Made by a program: the position numbers and the translations under genes. 64,000 bases of DNA from assembly GCA_026874595.1 (NCBI GenBank), contig CM049308.1, positions 48,925,327-48,989,326 of the forward strand. The letters run 5' to 3'. This document shows, in pieces, positions 39,370-52,291 of the stretch; position 1 is the first letter of the stretch, and the number at the start of each line of letters is the position of its first letter. The notes beneath the pieces were generated by a model that did no database searches, was not told the origin of the DNA, and worked only from the letters and a program-made list of their open reading frames with translations. The stretch comes from Sipunculus nudus (taxonomy: Eukaryota; Annelida; Sipuncula; Golfingiida; Sipunculidae).

Positions 39370-41996
39370 AGCTCAGCTGACTATAAGTCATCTGAGCTAT
39401 AGTCGTGGTCCATTGTCCGTCGTCCGGCTGTCTGTCCGTCCGTCCGTAGATGTGGCACGTTTTGAAACCATAAGACCTAGGAACCTAAAATTTGGCATAA
39501 TGTTAGATGTCCCGAAGATCTCCTGCCAAGCCGAAAACTGGGTCTTTGCCACTTTGTTCCTTTGAGAAATTAAGGAAAAACCTCAATTTTTTATTAAAAA
39601 CCTATTTTCACACTTCAGGGCTGCCTAATATCAAAACCATTCATCTGTTGTTCCTCATATTTACCATAAATATTCCTCTATATAGTTCCTATGTACATGT
39701 CTGAAATTATGTCTGTATTATATAATTTGAGAAAGTTATGGGCCAGAACATAATGCATTTTGTAAAAAATCAGGAAAGATATTTGATCACTTAACACAAA
39801 ACTAGTTTAAGCTAAGGACTTTTTTTCAAGTAATATAACTTTAATTAATCAAAATTAAATTGTATACCCAAAATTAGATCAAAATCTTTTAAATTTTTTA
39901 AAAATATGAACAAAAATAAAAAATTGGTACCTTAAATTTTGCCTTACTTTGACCATGGCACGTTTTTTTCCTGTAAGTACTGTGGATTTAATTTATCAGC
40001 ATGTTTTTGTTAGCATTTTGTCTGTTAACAAAAATAATTTGAAACCAGTTGATCAAAAACTGTAGATTTTATTCAAGTTTTCAAGCACCATGTAACATAT
40101 TGTTTACATCAGGCTAGTGTTATGCAGTTTGCAAGAGCTCAGCTCCCCAGCTTAAGCTCTCAGTTCGTAAAATTTGGCATACAATTAGATGTCTCCAAAA
40201 TCCCCTATCATGCCAAGAATTTGGTCACTAGGACTTAATACCTTTATGATATTAATGAAAAACTTCATTTTTCAATTAAAAACCCATTGTTACACTTCAA
40301 TACTGCCTAATATCAAAACCACTGATCTGACTTTAATCATATATAATATACATGTTTTTCTATACATTCTCTGTGCACATGCCAGAAATTATGTCAGTAT
40401 TGTGTAATTGTTTTAAGTTATGGGCCCAAACATAATGCACTTTGTAAAAAAAATCAAGAAATATATTTACTCCCTTAACAAGGGGCTTGCTGAAGCTAGA
40501 GGTTTTTTGTCAGGAATGTAACATTATTTAATCAAGATTCAATTGAATACCCAAAATTAGTTCTGAATTTTTAAAATTTTATAAGTTATTAGTATAAATA
40601 TAAAATTAGTACCATAAATTTTGCCCAACTTTGACCATTTCACTTTTGTTTCATGTGAGCTCTGTTTTTATAATTTTCATATCATGCACACATAAGGATT
40701 TCAGCTTTTTAGTTTAGAAAGCTGAAAGAAATTGGCCAAAAAATGTAGCTTTTATTAATGTTTTTATGAGACCATGTCAGACCTTGGCTCTCTCCAGCCA
40801 CTCTTTAGTCACCTGTATGTTGAACTTGTTGAACTTTCAGCAAATTATGCACGCTTGAGGCGAGGCATATACCTGGGCAGCCAGGCAGCTTATGGCCAGC
40901 CACAGTTGATCCAGGTGTCCAACCCAACTCATCTAGTAGTTTTATACAACAACATAACAATAAACAATAAATTAATCAATTTTTATTGGTTTTTAATAAC
41001 AAATTAAAGAAAAATAGAAAAGGAATTTGTTAGTTTATAATAATAGGGAATTAACTTGCAGTTACTGATGATATAAGAATCTTGTATCGATGGATAGAAT
41101 TTCACATATTCCAAATAACACCATGCATTCACCTATGGCATTTTTCAGTTCAGTTTTAATAATAAAAAAGTAAATCATATTATTCATTACTAATCATAAG
41201 GGATCATATGAAGGAAATTAATGATAGACAAAGATGCAGTTGATAATATTAATCTAGATTCCTACTGTGTCTAGTGTGTACATTGATATGAAATTAGTCC
41301 AAAATGAATATATCACATTTATTTTTTTTTAATATAAATAAAAGCCATAAAACCAGGTACTTATGATCATTATTCAAATGTGTGAATTTTGTACATTCTG
41401 GATTCTCAACACCATTGTTTGGTGAAAACTGAATAAATACCAGACATGGTGGGAATACTTTGCAATTGGATTTAAATACGAATATGAATATGTACTCCAT
41501 TATAAAATTTCTTGCATAAAGAATGGGAATTCAGGTAAAAATGAAAGTATATGAATACCAGTGCAAATACTTTCCAAATGTATTCATGAATGCATTCATG
41601 AATATATTCTTTAATATTATTTTAATAATCATTTCAGTTATATTTCATTTTAAAAATCATACGATTCTCTTATTATTTTTAATAAAAATTATATCTGGGA
41701 CAATATTTGTAATTTTTTTTAATAAATAGTTAAACTCTTATATTATATGTTCTGCTTATAAGTTATATGGCCAAGTCAAAATCTGTGTGACAATAGCACT
41801 CCATTTGTTAATAAAATAAATGAAATCAATTCTCTTCTCTGTCTCCAAAGGTACTATCAAAATCATACATAAGCTAAACAACAACTCATAATACAGCTTA
41901 TACTTATTACCACACAAAACCAGCATGTGCCTCATTTCTAAATCATATTTTTTTATCATATATAACAGCTGAGCGCTGTGACCCATAGGTCCCTTG
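39370..41996 (+). mobile_element. Helentron-like element E1
   Basis: Family B-type ends on an unrelated core. The 5' hairpin AGCTCAGCTGACT / AGTCATCTGAGCT follows five T; then a GTCCGTC-rich stretch (39415-39450). Two diverged ~690-bp core units start near 39485 and 40170, followed by ~1.2 kb of single-copy sequence. The 3' end is CAGCTGAGCGCTGTGACCCA, TAGGTCC and CTTG (41993-41996), then TTTT. The copy E2 at 59881 confirms both ends. Confidence 0.75.
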
Positions 41997-42872
41997 TTTT
42001 ATACAGGTGGTTCTGTAAAGATCATAATAGTTTATGCTATTGTATTCATATCTGCCGATTCATTAACAGGTTTGGACAGAATAGAATATTATTTTGCCTT
42101 CATAAAGAGCTGGCTTCCATTTGATTTCAGTCCAGTGTGAAAATTATAAAGTGAACAGTTCAAAATTGACTTGTTTTGCTATAACACTTTGCCTGTTCCA
42201 TCTAATACTCTGTTACTGTCCACTTTGCAATCTTCTCTGACCTATCCAAGAAATGCTAAACATCAGAAGACCACCTGTAATCAACTTCATACATACCAGT
42301 ATAGCCTGGTTTCCATGACCCCTGAGTACCCAGTGGATTATGTGACAGGTCATGTGATTACAAAATGTGCATGTCAGCACCAAATATCTCCCCCCCCCCA
42401 AGGATTTTAATGATAATTAAGTGAAAGACTGTACATTTTGTATGTTCTACAGTAACAGACTCTTCTTTCTGCACCAGCATTTATTTACTCTTTCCCCAAA
42501 TTTATTCATTAGCTAATTTAATTTTAAATGTTTTTATTGAACATATATTGCAGACATTAATCTCAACTATTTGTCAGATTAAATCATCACTCTACAACAA
42601 AGATGTATAAATTAAAAAAGAGGGTGATACCAATCATATTTAGCTCTGTGCCTTTCTCATAACATTTTCAACATCTTGGTTAGTATCACGTTTTGTTTAT
42701 CAATGGTGAGCTTGTTGACACTTTCATTATCATGCATAGACAAACTCCATGGATAAACAAAAGTTCCATTTACATCATGGTTTAAATTTTCATAGATTGT
42801 AAGAAATATCTTCCTGGATTGACGGTCTGTTCATATTTTTTAACACCACTAATTTGAAATTTTACTATTTTT
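41997..42872. other. No recognisable gene
   Basis: Unique sequence with a short C run near 42391. Frames at 42171-42410 and 42213-42401 are opposite-strand shadows of each other with no support. Confidence 0.5.
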
Positions 42873-45000
42873 AGCGAACCTGTGAGCTTATGCGATGGTG
42901 TGGTGTCTTCTGTCGTCTGTACGTTAACCCATACTATCTTGAAAACGGGAAGAGTTTGCATCACAAAATTTTATGCAAAAAATTAATCATCTGAAAAACT
43001 CAGATGAAAAACTTATTTTTTGGCTAACTGCATTTTCTTAGATTTTATAGGGAAAAAGCTAAAAAAGCTTTAAAAATCTTCTTCTCCGAAACTGTTCAGC
43101 CAAATTGTTTAATGTTGCACAGAAATGATCCTAGGGTAGTGCTTTCTGAAATTTGTTCAAATGGTCTCAGTTCAGTGACTTTTGGCTGAGTTACGGGAAG
43201 CTGAATTTAGTCATATGCCATAACAGCCCATTTTAGCTCAGTGGCTACAAAGATCTTCTCAAAAACCACTGGGCCAAATTCTTAAATCTCACACATTAAT
43301 TATCCTTAGATGTTGATAATTCAGGTTTGTTCAAATGATTTTGGTTCAGTGATTTTTGGCTGAGTTATGGGAAGCTTAAGCCATTTCGCTTTATTTTCCC
43401 ATATGAGATATAAACCTGCAAAACGTTTTTTGACTGACGCCACTGAGGCCAATTTGTTTAATATTTTACAAAAATAATCCCCTAAATAATTCTTACAATA
43501 ATTGTCTTTTATGGTTCCAAAGAATGAATTTTGGCTGAATAATAAAGATTGAATTGAGTCATTTTACCATATATGTTAGCTGTGTGAAGCAGATACATTT
43601 AGCCTGGAACCAGTTTATCAGCATCCGTATCATCATGCCTCCAGACATTTAGATTTCAGGTTATCTATGGTTAATATTGACAAGAATGTTTTTTAAAAAC
43701 TTTTAAAAAATGTAGATTTATGATTTTAGATATTCCTCATGCCAGGCAATGTTTACAATCACAGGTATACATTAACCCATACTATTTTGAAAGCGACTGG
43801 AGCTAGCATCATGAAATTTAATGCAAAAAATTAGCCATCTGAAAAAATCTGCATTTTCTCATATTTTATAGAGAAAAAGCTAAAAAAAACTTTAAAAATC
43901 TTCTCCTCCGAAACGGTCAAGCCAATTTGTTCAATATTTCACAGAAATAATCTTTTATACCATCTCTCTCAAGATTGTTCAAATGGTTAAAGTTCGGTAA
44001 ATTTTGGCCAAATTACATGAATATGAACTTAGTCATCTGTCCAAAAAAGCATACTAAAATGACAATCTCAGAAACGGCCAGAGCTATCCTCACCAAATTT
44101 TATGCCAGTGTTGGTCACATGAGTCATATATGAAATTTTGGTGGCGCCACCTGCATTGACCTTTTTTTTGTACGGGGGTCATTGGTCATCTGTATATCAA
44201 CCTATAATTTCTCAGGAATAGCAGGAGCTACCATCCCGAGATTTGATCTGTCACATATCAAATGTTGTGGGATTCAGCTTATTTTTTGCTATCTGCTTTT
44301 ACTTAGAATTTATAGGGGAAAAGCTGAAAAATCTTTAAAAGTCTTCTTGTAAACGGTCCAGCCAAATTGTTCAATATTTTACAGAAATGATCCCAGAGGC
44401 TATGGTTTGCATTTGATGAATTTTAGTGGAGTTAAACAAATTTGAATAGTCATTTGGCCAAGTAAGCATACTGACATAGTTATCTCAGAAATGACAGAAG
44501 CTAGCATTACCAAGTATTGTGCAAATGTTGGTCACATGAATCATATTTGAAGTTGCAGATTTTGTGGTGCCACCTACATTGACCTATGGGCAAAAACCTC
44601 ATAATTTTAGCCTCTTTCAGCTTAAAATGTTTATGATGAAACTGTCAAGTTGAATCGTTCAATTTTTCATAAGAATTATCCTAGGACATGGTTCTTTCAA
44701 TCATATCAGAAAAGCTTAAGTTGGTCTTATGGCCATTATTATGTCTAACTCAAACTGAGGACTGCAAAACTGTTCTTCTACAAAATTATTGTTTCAATTA
44801 TAACTTCTGTAACATGGCACAAAAATTATTATTAGGTGGCCTTTTTTCAAGTTTACTTGAATGATTTTTGGCAGAATTGTTGGACCTTTAACAATGAAAG
44901 AACTGCATCTTTTATTATTCTAGATATTTTGATAAAAAGTTTATGAATATTTCAGCTTGAAAAAAAGCATTTTAGCCAAAGTCTTTCAGTATGTGTAAAC
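42873..45000 (+). repeat. Family H: decayed tandem-cored element
   Basis: Starts AGCGAACCTGTGAGC after five T, then a CTGTCGTCTGT stretch, matching the plan of the other families. Diverged units contain AGCCAAATTGTTCAATATTT and ACAGAAATGATCC near 43087, 43265, 43430, 43908, 44348 and 44643. GGTGGCGCCACCTGCATTGA near 44139 and a GGTGCCACCTACATTGACC variant near 44565 carry the shared palindrome. I could not find its 3' terminus, so the end is approximate. Confidence 0.5.
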
Positions 45001-45054
45001 AGATTTGCCAACAGGCCAAGATTGTGTCTGTATATTTAAATAGGTTAAAAAAAT

Positions 45055-45386
45055 GCCAACCGTTAAAGATTTGTCAATAGATCAGGAGTTCATTCAGTGC
45101 AGCTAGATATAGGTCAAGAGTTCAATCAGTGCAGCCAAGCACAAGGCATGTGATCACCTCATGGGTGACATGTGAACACCTCATGAGCACCATGTGATCA
45201 CCTCATGGGTGTCATGTCCCTCAGGGCTGCATGTGGAGCCAATCTATTTATAGCTTTGGCAGACTGCCGACTGTATCAGATTAGGCAACAGGTCAAAAGT
45301 TCACCCAGTCTAGCCAGGTGCAGGTCATGAGTTCACTCAGTGCAGTAGCCTGAGCCAGCAAATTTGTCACAGTTCACTCAGGGCAA
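45055..45386 (+). repeat. Short local repeats
   Basis: About three units of CATGTGATCACCTCATGGGT-like sequence, period 22-24, lie at about 45145-45215, and AGGTCAAGAGTTCA-like blocks recur near 45090, 45110, 45292 and 45327. This may be the 5' part of outer repeat F, whose first copy is cut by the window edge. Confidence 0.5.
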
Positions 45387-45805
45387 CTGCCTTTCTCACC
45401 TAAGCCTGGTCAGCCCCATGCATCAGATTCAAGGTAAGTTTGATGTATTGGCCTGGTATTTTGACCTGTCTATGTGTCTTTGATGGCTCTCTAGTTCACA
45501 AGACAGGTGTCACCACCTACAATGACATTTGCACAGTGTGTGACTTTTGTGCTTGCTTATTTCTATAGAGGAATTTGATATATCATCCTGAAATTTTTGC
45601 ATATTTATACCTATCATATTTTAATTATCGTATACTTGTCGTATACAAGACTGGTGATGCCACCTACAATAATTTTTTGCACAGTGTGTGTCCCTGCTCA
45701 TTTCTTAGGAGGGGTTTGATATATCAGTCTGAACTTGGGCATATGTATATATCTCTGATAGCTTTGTTGTTTACAAGACTGGTGGTGCCAGCTACAATCA
45801 TTTTT
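45387..45805 (+). mobile_element. Outer repeat F, copy 2, left part
   Basis: Aligns with 1-382, including the three GGTGG-type units and the final GCCAGCTACAATCA before the T tract. Interrupted by B3 after five T; resumes at 47095. Confidence 0.7.
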
Positions 45806-47094
45806 AGCTCAGCTGACTGTAAGTGAACTGAGGTATAGGAATGGCACTTTGTCCGTCGTCCGTCGGGACGTCTGGGCGTCCGGCTGTCCATTAGCAGAGC
45901 ACAAATCATAACGGCTGGTCCTAGAAACTTCTAAGTTAACATCCAGGGAGGTCAATAAAAAAATCTCCTTGGAAACCTGAAATTAGGTCACTGTGAACTA
46001 TATCCTTCGAGCTATGGGGCTTGAAAGTACCCCCCAGAATAGTAAAAAATTTGATACAAAACCTCCAATATCTTGATAATTAATGCCTGGTTTGTCATGA
46101 ATCTTGCCTTGAATATTGACCATGACTAGTTTTGTCAGTTCCTGAAACGTGGTGGTGCCATCTATATTTTTTCCTATTTTAACGAAAATTTTTCTATTTA
46201 TTTACTATAAAATGACAACAATCATGTCAGTTTCTCAGCTGTGATTACATCTTGTGTCCCCAAACCTGATGTGTTTATTGATCACAAGTGGATGCCCTAT
46301 ACTAATCACCCTGTCTGTCTGTCTGTTTGTATGTCTGTCTATCTGTCAATCCGCACAAATTTGTTTCCAGACGATAACTCCAGGTTGGATTAGCACATGG
46401 ATTTCAAACTTGACTTACACATGGCCCACCACTAAAGCAAGAACCTATATGATTTTGGGGTCATGAGGTCAATGGTCAAGGTCACAGGACCCATTTCTTT
46501 AAAAGGAATGTGTATGCATTTGATGCCAAACTTTTCATTGCAAACCTTCCATCTTCAAGAGATTGCTTACCTGCCACTAGTGGAAGATTCTGTTTGATTT
46601 TTGGGTCATAGGTCAAAGGTCAAGGTCACAGGGCCCATCCATTCACAAATTAGTTTATGGATGATAATTCTGCTTTGGATAGACAGACTGGCTTCAAACT
46701 TGATTTAATAATGACCAACCACATAAATAAGTTCATTTTGATTTTCAGGGTCCAGCGATCTAAGTTGAAGGTCACAGAAGCCACATCTTTAAAAAGATTG
46801 TGGATGCACTGTAAATCAAACTTTTCATCCTGAACTTTCCAACATTCACACATGGCTTACTTGCCCAAAGTGAGGAAACCTGTAGAATTTTAGGTTATCT
46901 GGTCAGTGGTCAAGGTCAACTTTTAAAAGATTGTTACAATAATCCTAATGCTGCAAGTTCAAGGATATTAAGTTCTAAGATTTTTTGGTCACAAGGTCAT
47001 TTGTTAAGGTCACAGGACTGTCATTCTGAAAAATTTCTTTAAAAAATATCCTTATAGACAAATTCAGCTGAGCTTCGAGACCCATGGTCCCTAG
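45806..47094 (+). mobile_element. Element B3, apparently chimeric with another core
   Basis: The first ~380 bp are family B (AGCTCAGCTGACT, GTCCGTCGTCCGTC, GGGAGGTCAATAAAA, a GGTGGTGCCATCT variant near 46151). From about 46220 the sequence changes to an unrelated core with a CTGT-rich microsatellite (46311-46346) and repeats of GGTCAAGGTCACAGG near 46474, 46620 and 46990. The 3' end is CAGCTGAGCTTCGAGACCCA, TGGTCC and CTAG (47091-47094), where other B-type ends have CTTG. Confidence 0.6.
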
Positions 47095-47268
47095 TTGTGT
47101 TGTGTGCACCCATGCCAGAATTTCAGCAGTGATGTTTGTGTAATTTTCTTATTCAAAATGTTTAGTACCTGCATTGTTCATATACATGAGAAGTAATGGT
47201 CCAGCATTGAAGCATTATACCTGGTGTATTTCCCAATGCACAGGTTCGCATTAGGCCTATAGGCCTTG
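47095..47268 (+). mobile_element. Outer repeat F, copy 2, right part and 3' end
   Basis: Aligns with 2961-3148. Ends in the perfect palindrome AGGCCTATAGGCCT (47253-47266) overlapping CTTG at 47265-47268, then TT. Confidence 0.65.
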
Positions 47269-49685
47269 TTAATTCATGCCACACAGGGGAAAAATTGTCA
47301 CTACTTAAATATTGTTTAACCTTAAATTGCACTGTGTTAATGGATTTTATCTTATCATATATTTTTTGTTTAGTTGGGTACTAAAAAATCACTCATGATA
47401 AAAAAAATAATTAACTATGATTCATTTTGGAAAAAAATAGGGTTACTCGTGTGTATATTAGCAATCGACCTACAGTGTGTCAACAAACTATTGAAGTTAG
47501 AAGACATTTGCAGTAATTCAGGTTATTTGTAAAATAATATAAAAATTCCAGTTCCTTTTATATATATCATGTAAATTGCAAACAAAGGTACTCTAAATTT
47601 TGCTGATGATATTGCTCTTATCTTGAAAACCCTTTTTCTTTAAAATTGAAAAAAATGGAAATATGAATATCTCCTTCCTTCCCTACTGCCAAGATTTTTA
47701 TTATTTTACTCTGTCATGAGATAATGAGTTTTTTTTAGGATCACCGTACACATACTATAGATCTGTTGTCAAGTAATGACAGATAAGACCTGAGTGTTTT
47801 TAGATCACATAGTTAACAGACTTGAATGTTTAATGAGTGTGTGTGTGTCACAACTACCTGGATGATTGACAGGTTGTGCTGAAATTAACTCTGCTGGGTA
47901 TGCACATTTCATTTGTCCTTTCCCCAAGGGATTATCCAGGCTACCAGTGTTTGGTTTTTGTTTGTAAAACAGTTTGGAATCAATCAGTTGGCTGTGTCAC
48001 CAGCCCCTTGGGAATGACTGTGGATGTTAATATAAGACAGGATGAGAGTATAATATAAGCTGAGAGATCAGGTAGCTAGGTCTGATTTGTGATTGTGAAG
48101 AATGTCATCAGCAGGAGAAACCAATGAGAACGGTATGCTGTCAATTAGTGGAGGACCATATAGCACACAGCATGTCACTCTGTTTGACTAGCATACATCT
48201 ACAAGTGCCCCACACACTTTGGCTTTGACCTCTGGGCAATTCTGTGCCTTGACCCTTTATCTTGTCCAAATTTAAAAAGCATCATTAGGGCAGCTTAGAC
48301 AACTAGTTGAAACTAATAGTTTGACTGCCAGATCTTGGCTGAAGTGGTTAGAAAATATTGTCTTTAGATAAGCTGTTGAGGGGCGTAATGACAGACACCA
48401 GTTTCAGTAGCAAGAAATGCATATTGACTCTCCCAGACCAAGTAAATACAACATACTTGTGGGAGGTTTACATTTGGCTCTTGATTGTCTTTGTATATTT
48501 ATGTAAGCTGTGTTGTGTGTAACTTTGCCTCACCTTCTTGTGTTATATTGGGCTTAAGCAGGGTAACTGAATGATGTAGGCAAAAGCTGAATTTGGCTTA
48601 TGTTTGGAACAACTCAAACCAGTTAAGGGAACCCAGATTGCTTCTTTCATGATATAACCTTATTGAAACATCAGTAGATATATCTTATGGATGACTCACC
48701 ATGGAAAGTCTGTATGATTTTGTTAAGAACCATGAGGAAAACCTCAATTCTGATTATATGAGCATTTTCAATTTTACCTTTAGCTTGACTTAGCATTTTT
48801 GGCCTTCCTTTTTTTGCCCACATAACAGGTTGCAGTAGATACTAAGGCAATCCCACATTAATACTTTATAATTGCCATGAGACTTTTGTTACCTTTATTG
48901 ACTTTACAAGTGCCCAGGATGCTAAAATATATCAGAATGTGATATTTCAAGTTCCTAAAGAGTTGCGCCCCCCCCCCCCCCCCCCCAACCCAAAATTCCC
49001 TGACTTGAATGACTGACCAAGTGAAGTTGTGCAAGATACAAGGATGATTGATACGATCATTTAAGACTGAAAGGAATAGCCACTTTGGTTTGCAGGTTTG
49101 CCAGGATCCACAGAATCATGGAGGGAGCATATATTACAGGAGGGACATGTATTAGGTTGAATGAGGTATATGGTCAGACAATATTGCTATATTTGCTCAT
49201 GAGACTATACTCATGCAGATTTCTTTGTCTTTTCAGTATCCTCAGTTTAACATATTTTATTTGCAAAGGCTAGTTGTGTGTCTTGATTTTAATATATTTT
49301 AAATGAATAATCTCCAACTTAAGTTCATCATGACTTTTGAATTTACAAAGGCATTGTCTTTGTTCTGATATTGTTAACACTTCAGTGATTTCCATCATGC
49401 AGGTCAGAGGTGTAACAGGCATTCTCTCAAGTGTATTTGTGAATGTCTTATGGCTGTCTCAGTCTGGTTTAACAATGTTGGTATGTCTTCACAGTCTACA
49501 CCCAGGGCTTCACTAATCATGTGCTGGAACAAAGCTTATGTCAGGGATTTATGCAGAAAAGTACACACCATGGGTTGGATTAGTTTAGAGTGGGCCAGCA
49601 CATACCTGAGGATCTAGCTTGCTGTCTGGCACCAGAGAATGCATGTCTGGTTTTGATCCAAACTATATGCTAATTAGGGTGACAC
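47269..49685. other. Mostly unique sequence; one long C tract
   Basis: No gene recognised. A run of 19 C lies at 48968-48986. A CAG/GTATGC pair near 48110-48135 would frame only about 21 bases and is not called. Confidence 0.45.
48968..48986 (+). repeat. Poly(C) tract, 19 bases
   Basis: Uninterrupted C run outside any element I recognise. Confidence 0.95.
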
Positions 49686-49689
49686 ATCA

Positions 49690-50575
49690 GATTCCTAGTG
49701 GCTATCCTGGTTACTGAGGACCTGAGGGACAACAACAGGGTGTCACCCTACTTGCTTTTCTGAATCATGTTCTTGTGCCAAACCTGGTTACTAGAAACCT
49801 GACAGACATGATCAGGGTGTTACCCCTTCCTGGTTTCCTGATTCATGTCTTAGTGCTGATCCTGGTCACCAGAAACCTGACAGACATGATCAGGGTGTCA
49901 CCCCTTCCTGGTTTCCTGATTCATGTCTTAGTGCCTATCCTGGTCACCAGAAACCTGACAGACATGATCAGGGTGTCACCCCATCCTGGTTTCTTAAATC
50001 CTGTCCTAGTACCAATCCTGGTTACTAGAAACCGGACAGACATGATCAGGGTGTCACCCCATCCTGCTTTCCTCAATCATGTTTTAGTGCCCAACCTGGT
50101 TACTAGAAACCTGACAGACATGATCAGGGTGTCACTCCTTCCTTCTTTTCTGAATCATGTCTTAGTGCCCAGCCTGGTTACTAGACACCTGACAGACATG
50201 ATCAGGGTTTTACTCCATACTGCTTTCCTGAACCATGTCTTAATGGCCATCCTGGTTACTAGTAGAAACCTGACAGACATGATCAGGGTGTCACCTCTTT
50301 CTGGTTTCCTGAATTGTGTCTTAGTGTGCATCCTGGTTACTAGAAACCTGACAGACATGATCATGGTGTCACTCCTTCCTGCTTTTCTGAATCATGTCTT
50401 AGTGCCCAGCCTGGTTACTAGAAATCTGACAGACATGATCATGGTTTCACACCACACTGCTTTCCTGAACCATGTCTTAATTGCCATCCTGGTTACTAGT
50501 AGAAACCTGACAGACATGATACTGGTGTCACCCCTTCCTTGTTTCCTTAATCAGGTCTTCTTATGTGTATGGCAT
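49690..50575 (+). repeat. 78-bp minisatellite, about 11 units
   Basis: Units contain CCTGGTTACTAGAAACCTGA, CAGACATGATCAGGGTGTCA and a CTTCCTGGTTTCCTGAATCA-like part; the starts at 49801, 49879, 49957 and 50035 are exactly 78 bp apart. Some units are 81 bp because of an added TAG/AGT triplet. As both lengths are divisible by 3, a 267-residue repeat frame stays open; it is hydrophobic and matches no family I know. Confidence 0.88.
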
Positions 50576-52291
50576 TGATTCTATCATTGCTTACCATGAT
50601 GTTGAGTGGAGTGGGAAGGCCCGTACAGCAGAAGACAGAAAGCTTCTACCATATCTTTTTTCTACTGCCAGAGTTAATTTAAAGATATCATATAATTTAT
50701 ATGGTCAAGTTAACTGATGGAGATTTTGAGGAGGGGCAGAGACAAGGAAATACCACCATGTTCCATATCTTGTCAGTTTCACCAGGTGGAGACCAGTTCT
50801 GGACTCTCAATTTTCCAACACATACTCTTAATGATGTACAAATGGTCATGGCAGTTAGGTTGTAGTCACAAGGAAAAGAGAATGAGTAAGCAAGTCAGCA
50901 TTAAAGCCAGTAGCACAAGTCTACAGGACATGTATGGGCTTGCTGTAACTGCTGTGGTATCAGGCAGCACTGGTCAACTGTAACATGATGTTCTGTCATT
51001 TAATATAGTGGTCTGTGGTGGCTGGCATTGTGGCTACAGTTTCAAGGAAACGGGGGGGGGGCACGTGCTGGTGTGTCCATACCAAAAGAGAGTTGAATAT
51101 GAGGTTTGTGTTGTGTTTGTTTGTTAACTAAACACCAGGGCGGTCGAGATGGGGCCCACTGGACCTGGCAATATTGCTTTTATTGATTGTCTCTAAATTA
51201 CTGCTCGATAAAATGAATCCACTTTTGCAGTGTGCCATCCTGGTTTTCAGTCTCATGTAGTCTGGTGAAATTGATCCCAGACCAAGTGGACAGGTTGTGT
51301 TGCTATGACAACAGCATGACCACTTTACCACTCAGTGATGACCAATAAAAATGTGTTGACCTTCTGTTTAGGGATCATGTTACCTGAGGCTTGATTCTGG
51401 TCAGTCAGACAGGAAGAAGACCTAGGATGGAGGCGTCACAATGACTTGACAGGCCTTAACAAGCATGTCAAGACAACATGACCCAGACTAAAGCCCGCTT
51501 CAAAGGCCAAAGAATTATTACATTTTATACAAGCATCAATTGTCTTTTATTTTACATTATGCCATTTTTTTGGTCATAAAAAATGTCCTGTTAGATTGAA
51601 TGAACTGTATCTGTATCATTCATTAACTTTAAAAAAATTATATATCTGCTAAAGTCATGAGCAGTTTTTGTTTCTCTTTAATTTGTGGTGATCCTTATGA
51701 AATGTTTTTTTCCATGAATGTTATTGTCTGGAACAGTTTTATTTATTTTTTTTGGGGGGGGGGGCACAGTTGTTTTGAGGAAAATCATCATGGCACTGAT
51801 TTTTCTGCAAAAAGGTCTAGGAGACATAAATGTAACTTTAATGGTTTAACAACTGGAGTGGACTATAGACTTATAATGGAAACACCATCACAAGTGGTTT
51901 ATTCATTGATACATTTGGAATTTAGAATAAATGCACCCTGTTTTTGGTTATAAAGTATCATAAAGGTTTAATGACATATTGTTTATAGTTGTGCATCCAA
52001 ACAGGTTAAAATTCTTGGGCCACAGTCAGATGTCAAAAGACATAACCCTGATGTTTATAAGTCTCTTGATAAATCAGTCCTAATCAGTTTAATATAAAAA
52101 GTCTTTTCTGTGTTTGGGAATCTTTATTAAATGATTTCATAGGTATGAAATGGAAAAAGGAATATTTTCTTGTGTAAACAGAATCTTGATTTAAATTATA
52201 TCATGCCTCATATTGAGAAAAACAAATATGAATGACAGATCATGTAATATAGCCAGCATTAGATATAACATTCAAGTCTCAGGGTATATTT
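50576..52291. other. No recognisable gene
   Basis: Mostly unique sequence with G runs near 51052 and 51755. The frames at 50717-50983 and 51657-51953 lack splice sites and recognisable motifs. Confidence 0.45.

Noticed and set aside
49775-50578. 267-residue open frame
   Set aside because: It is a translation of a 78-bp minisatellite; the frame is open only because unit lengths are divisible by three, and it has no splice sites or known domain.
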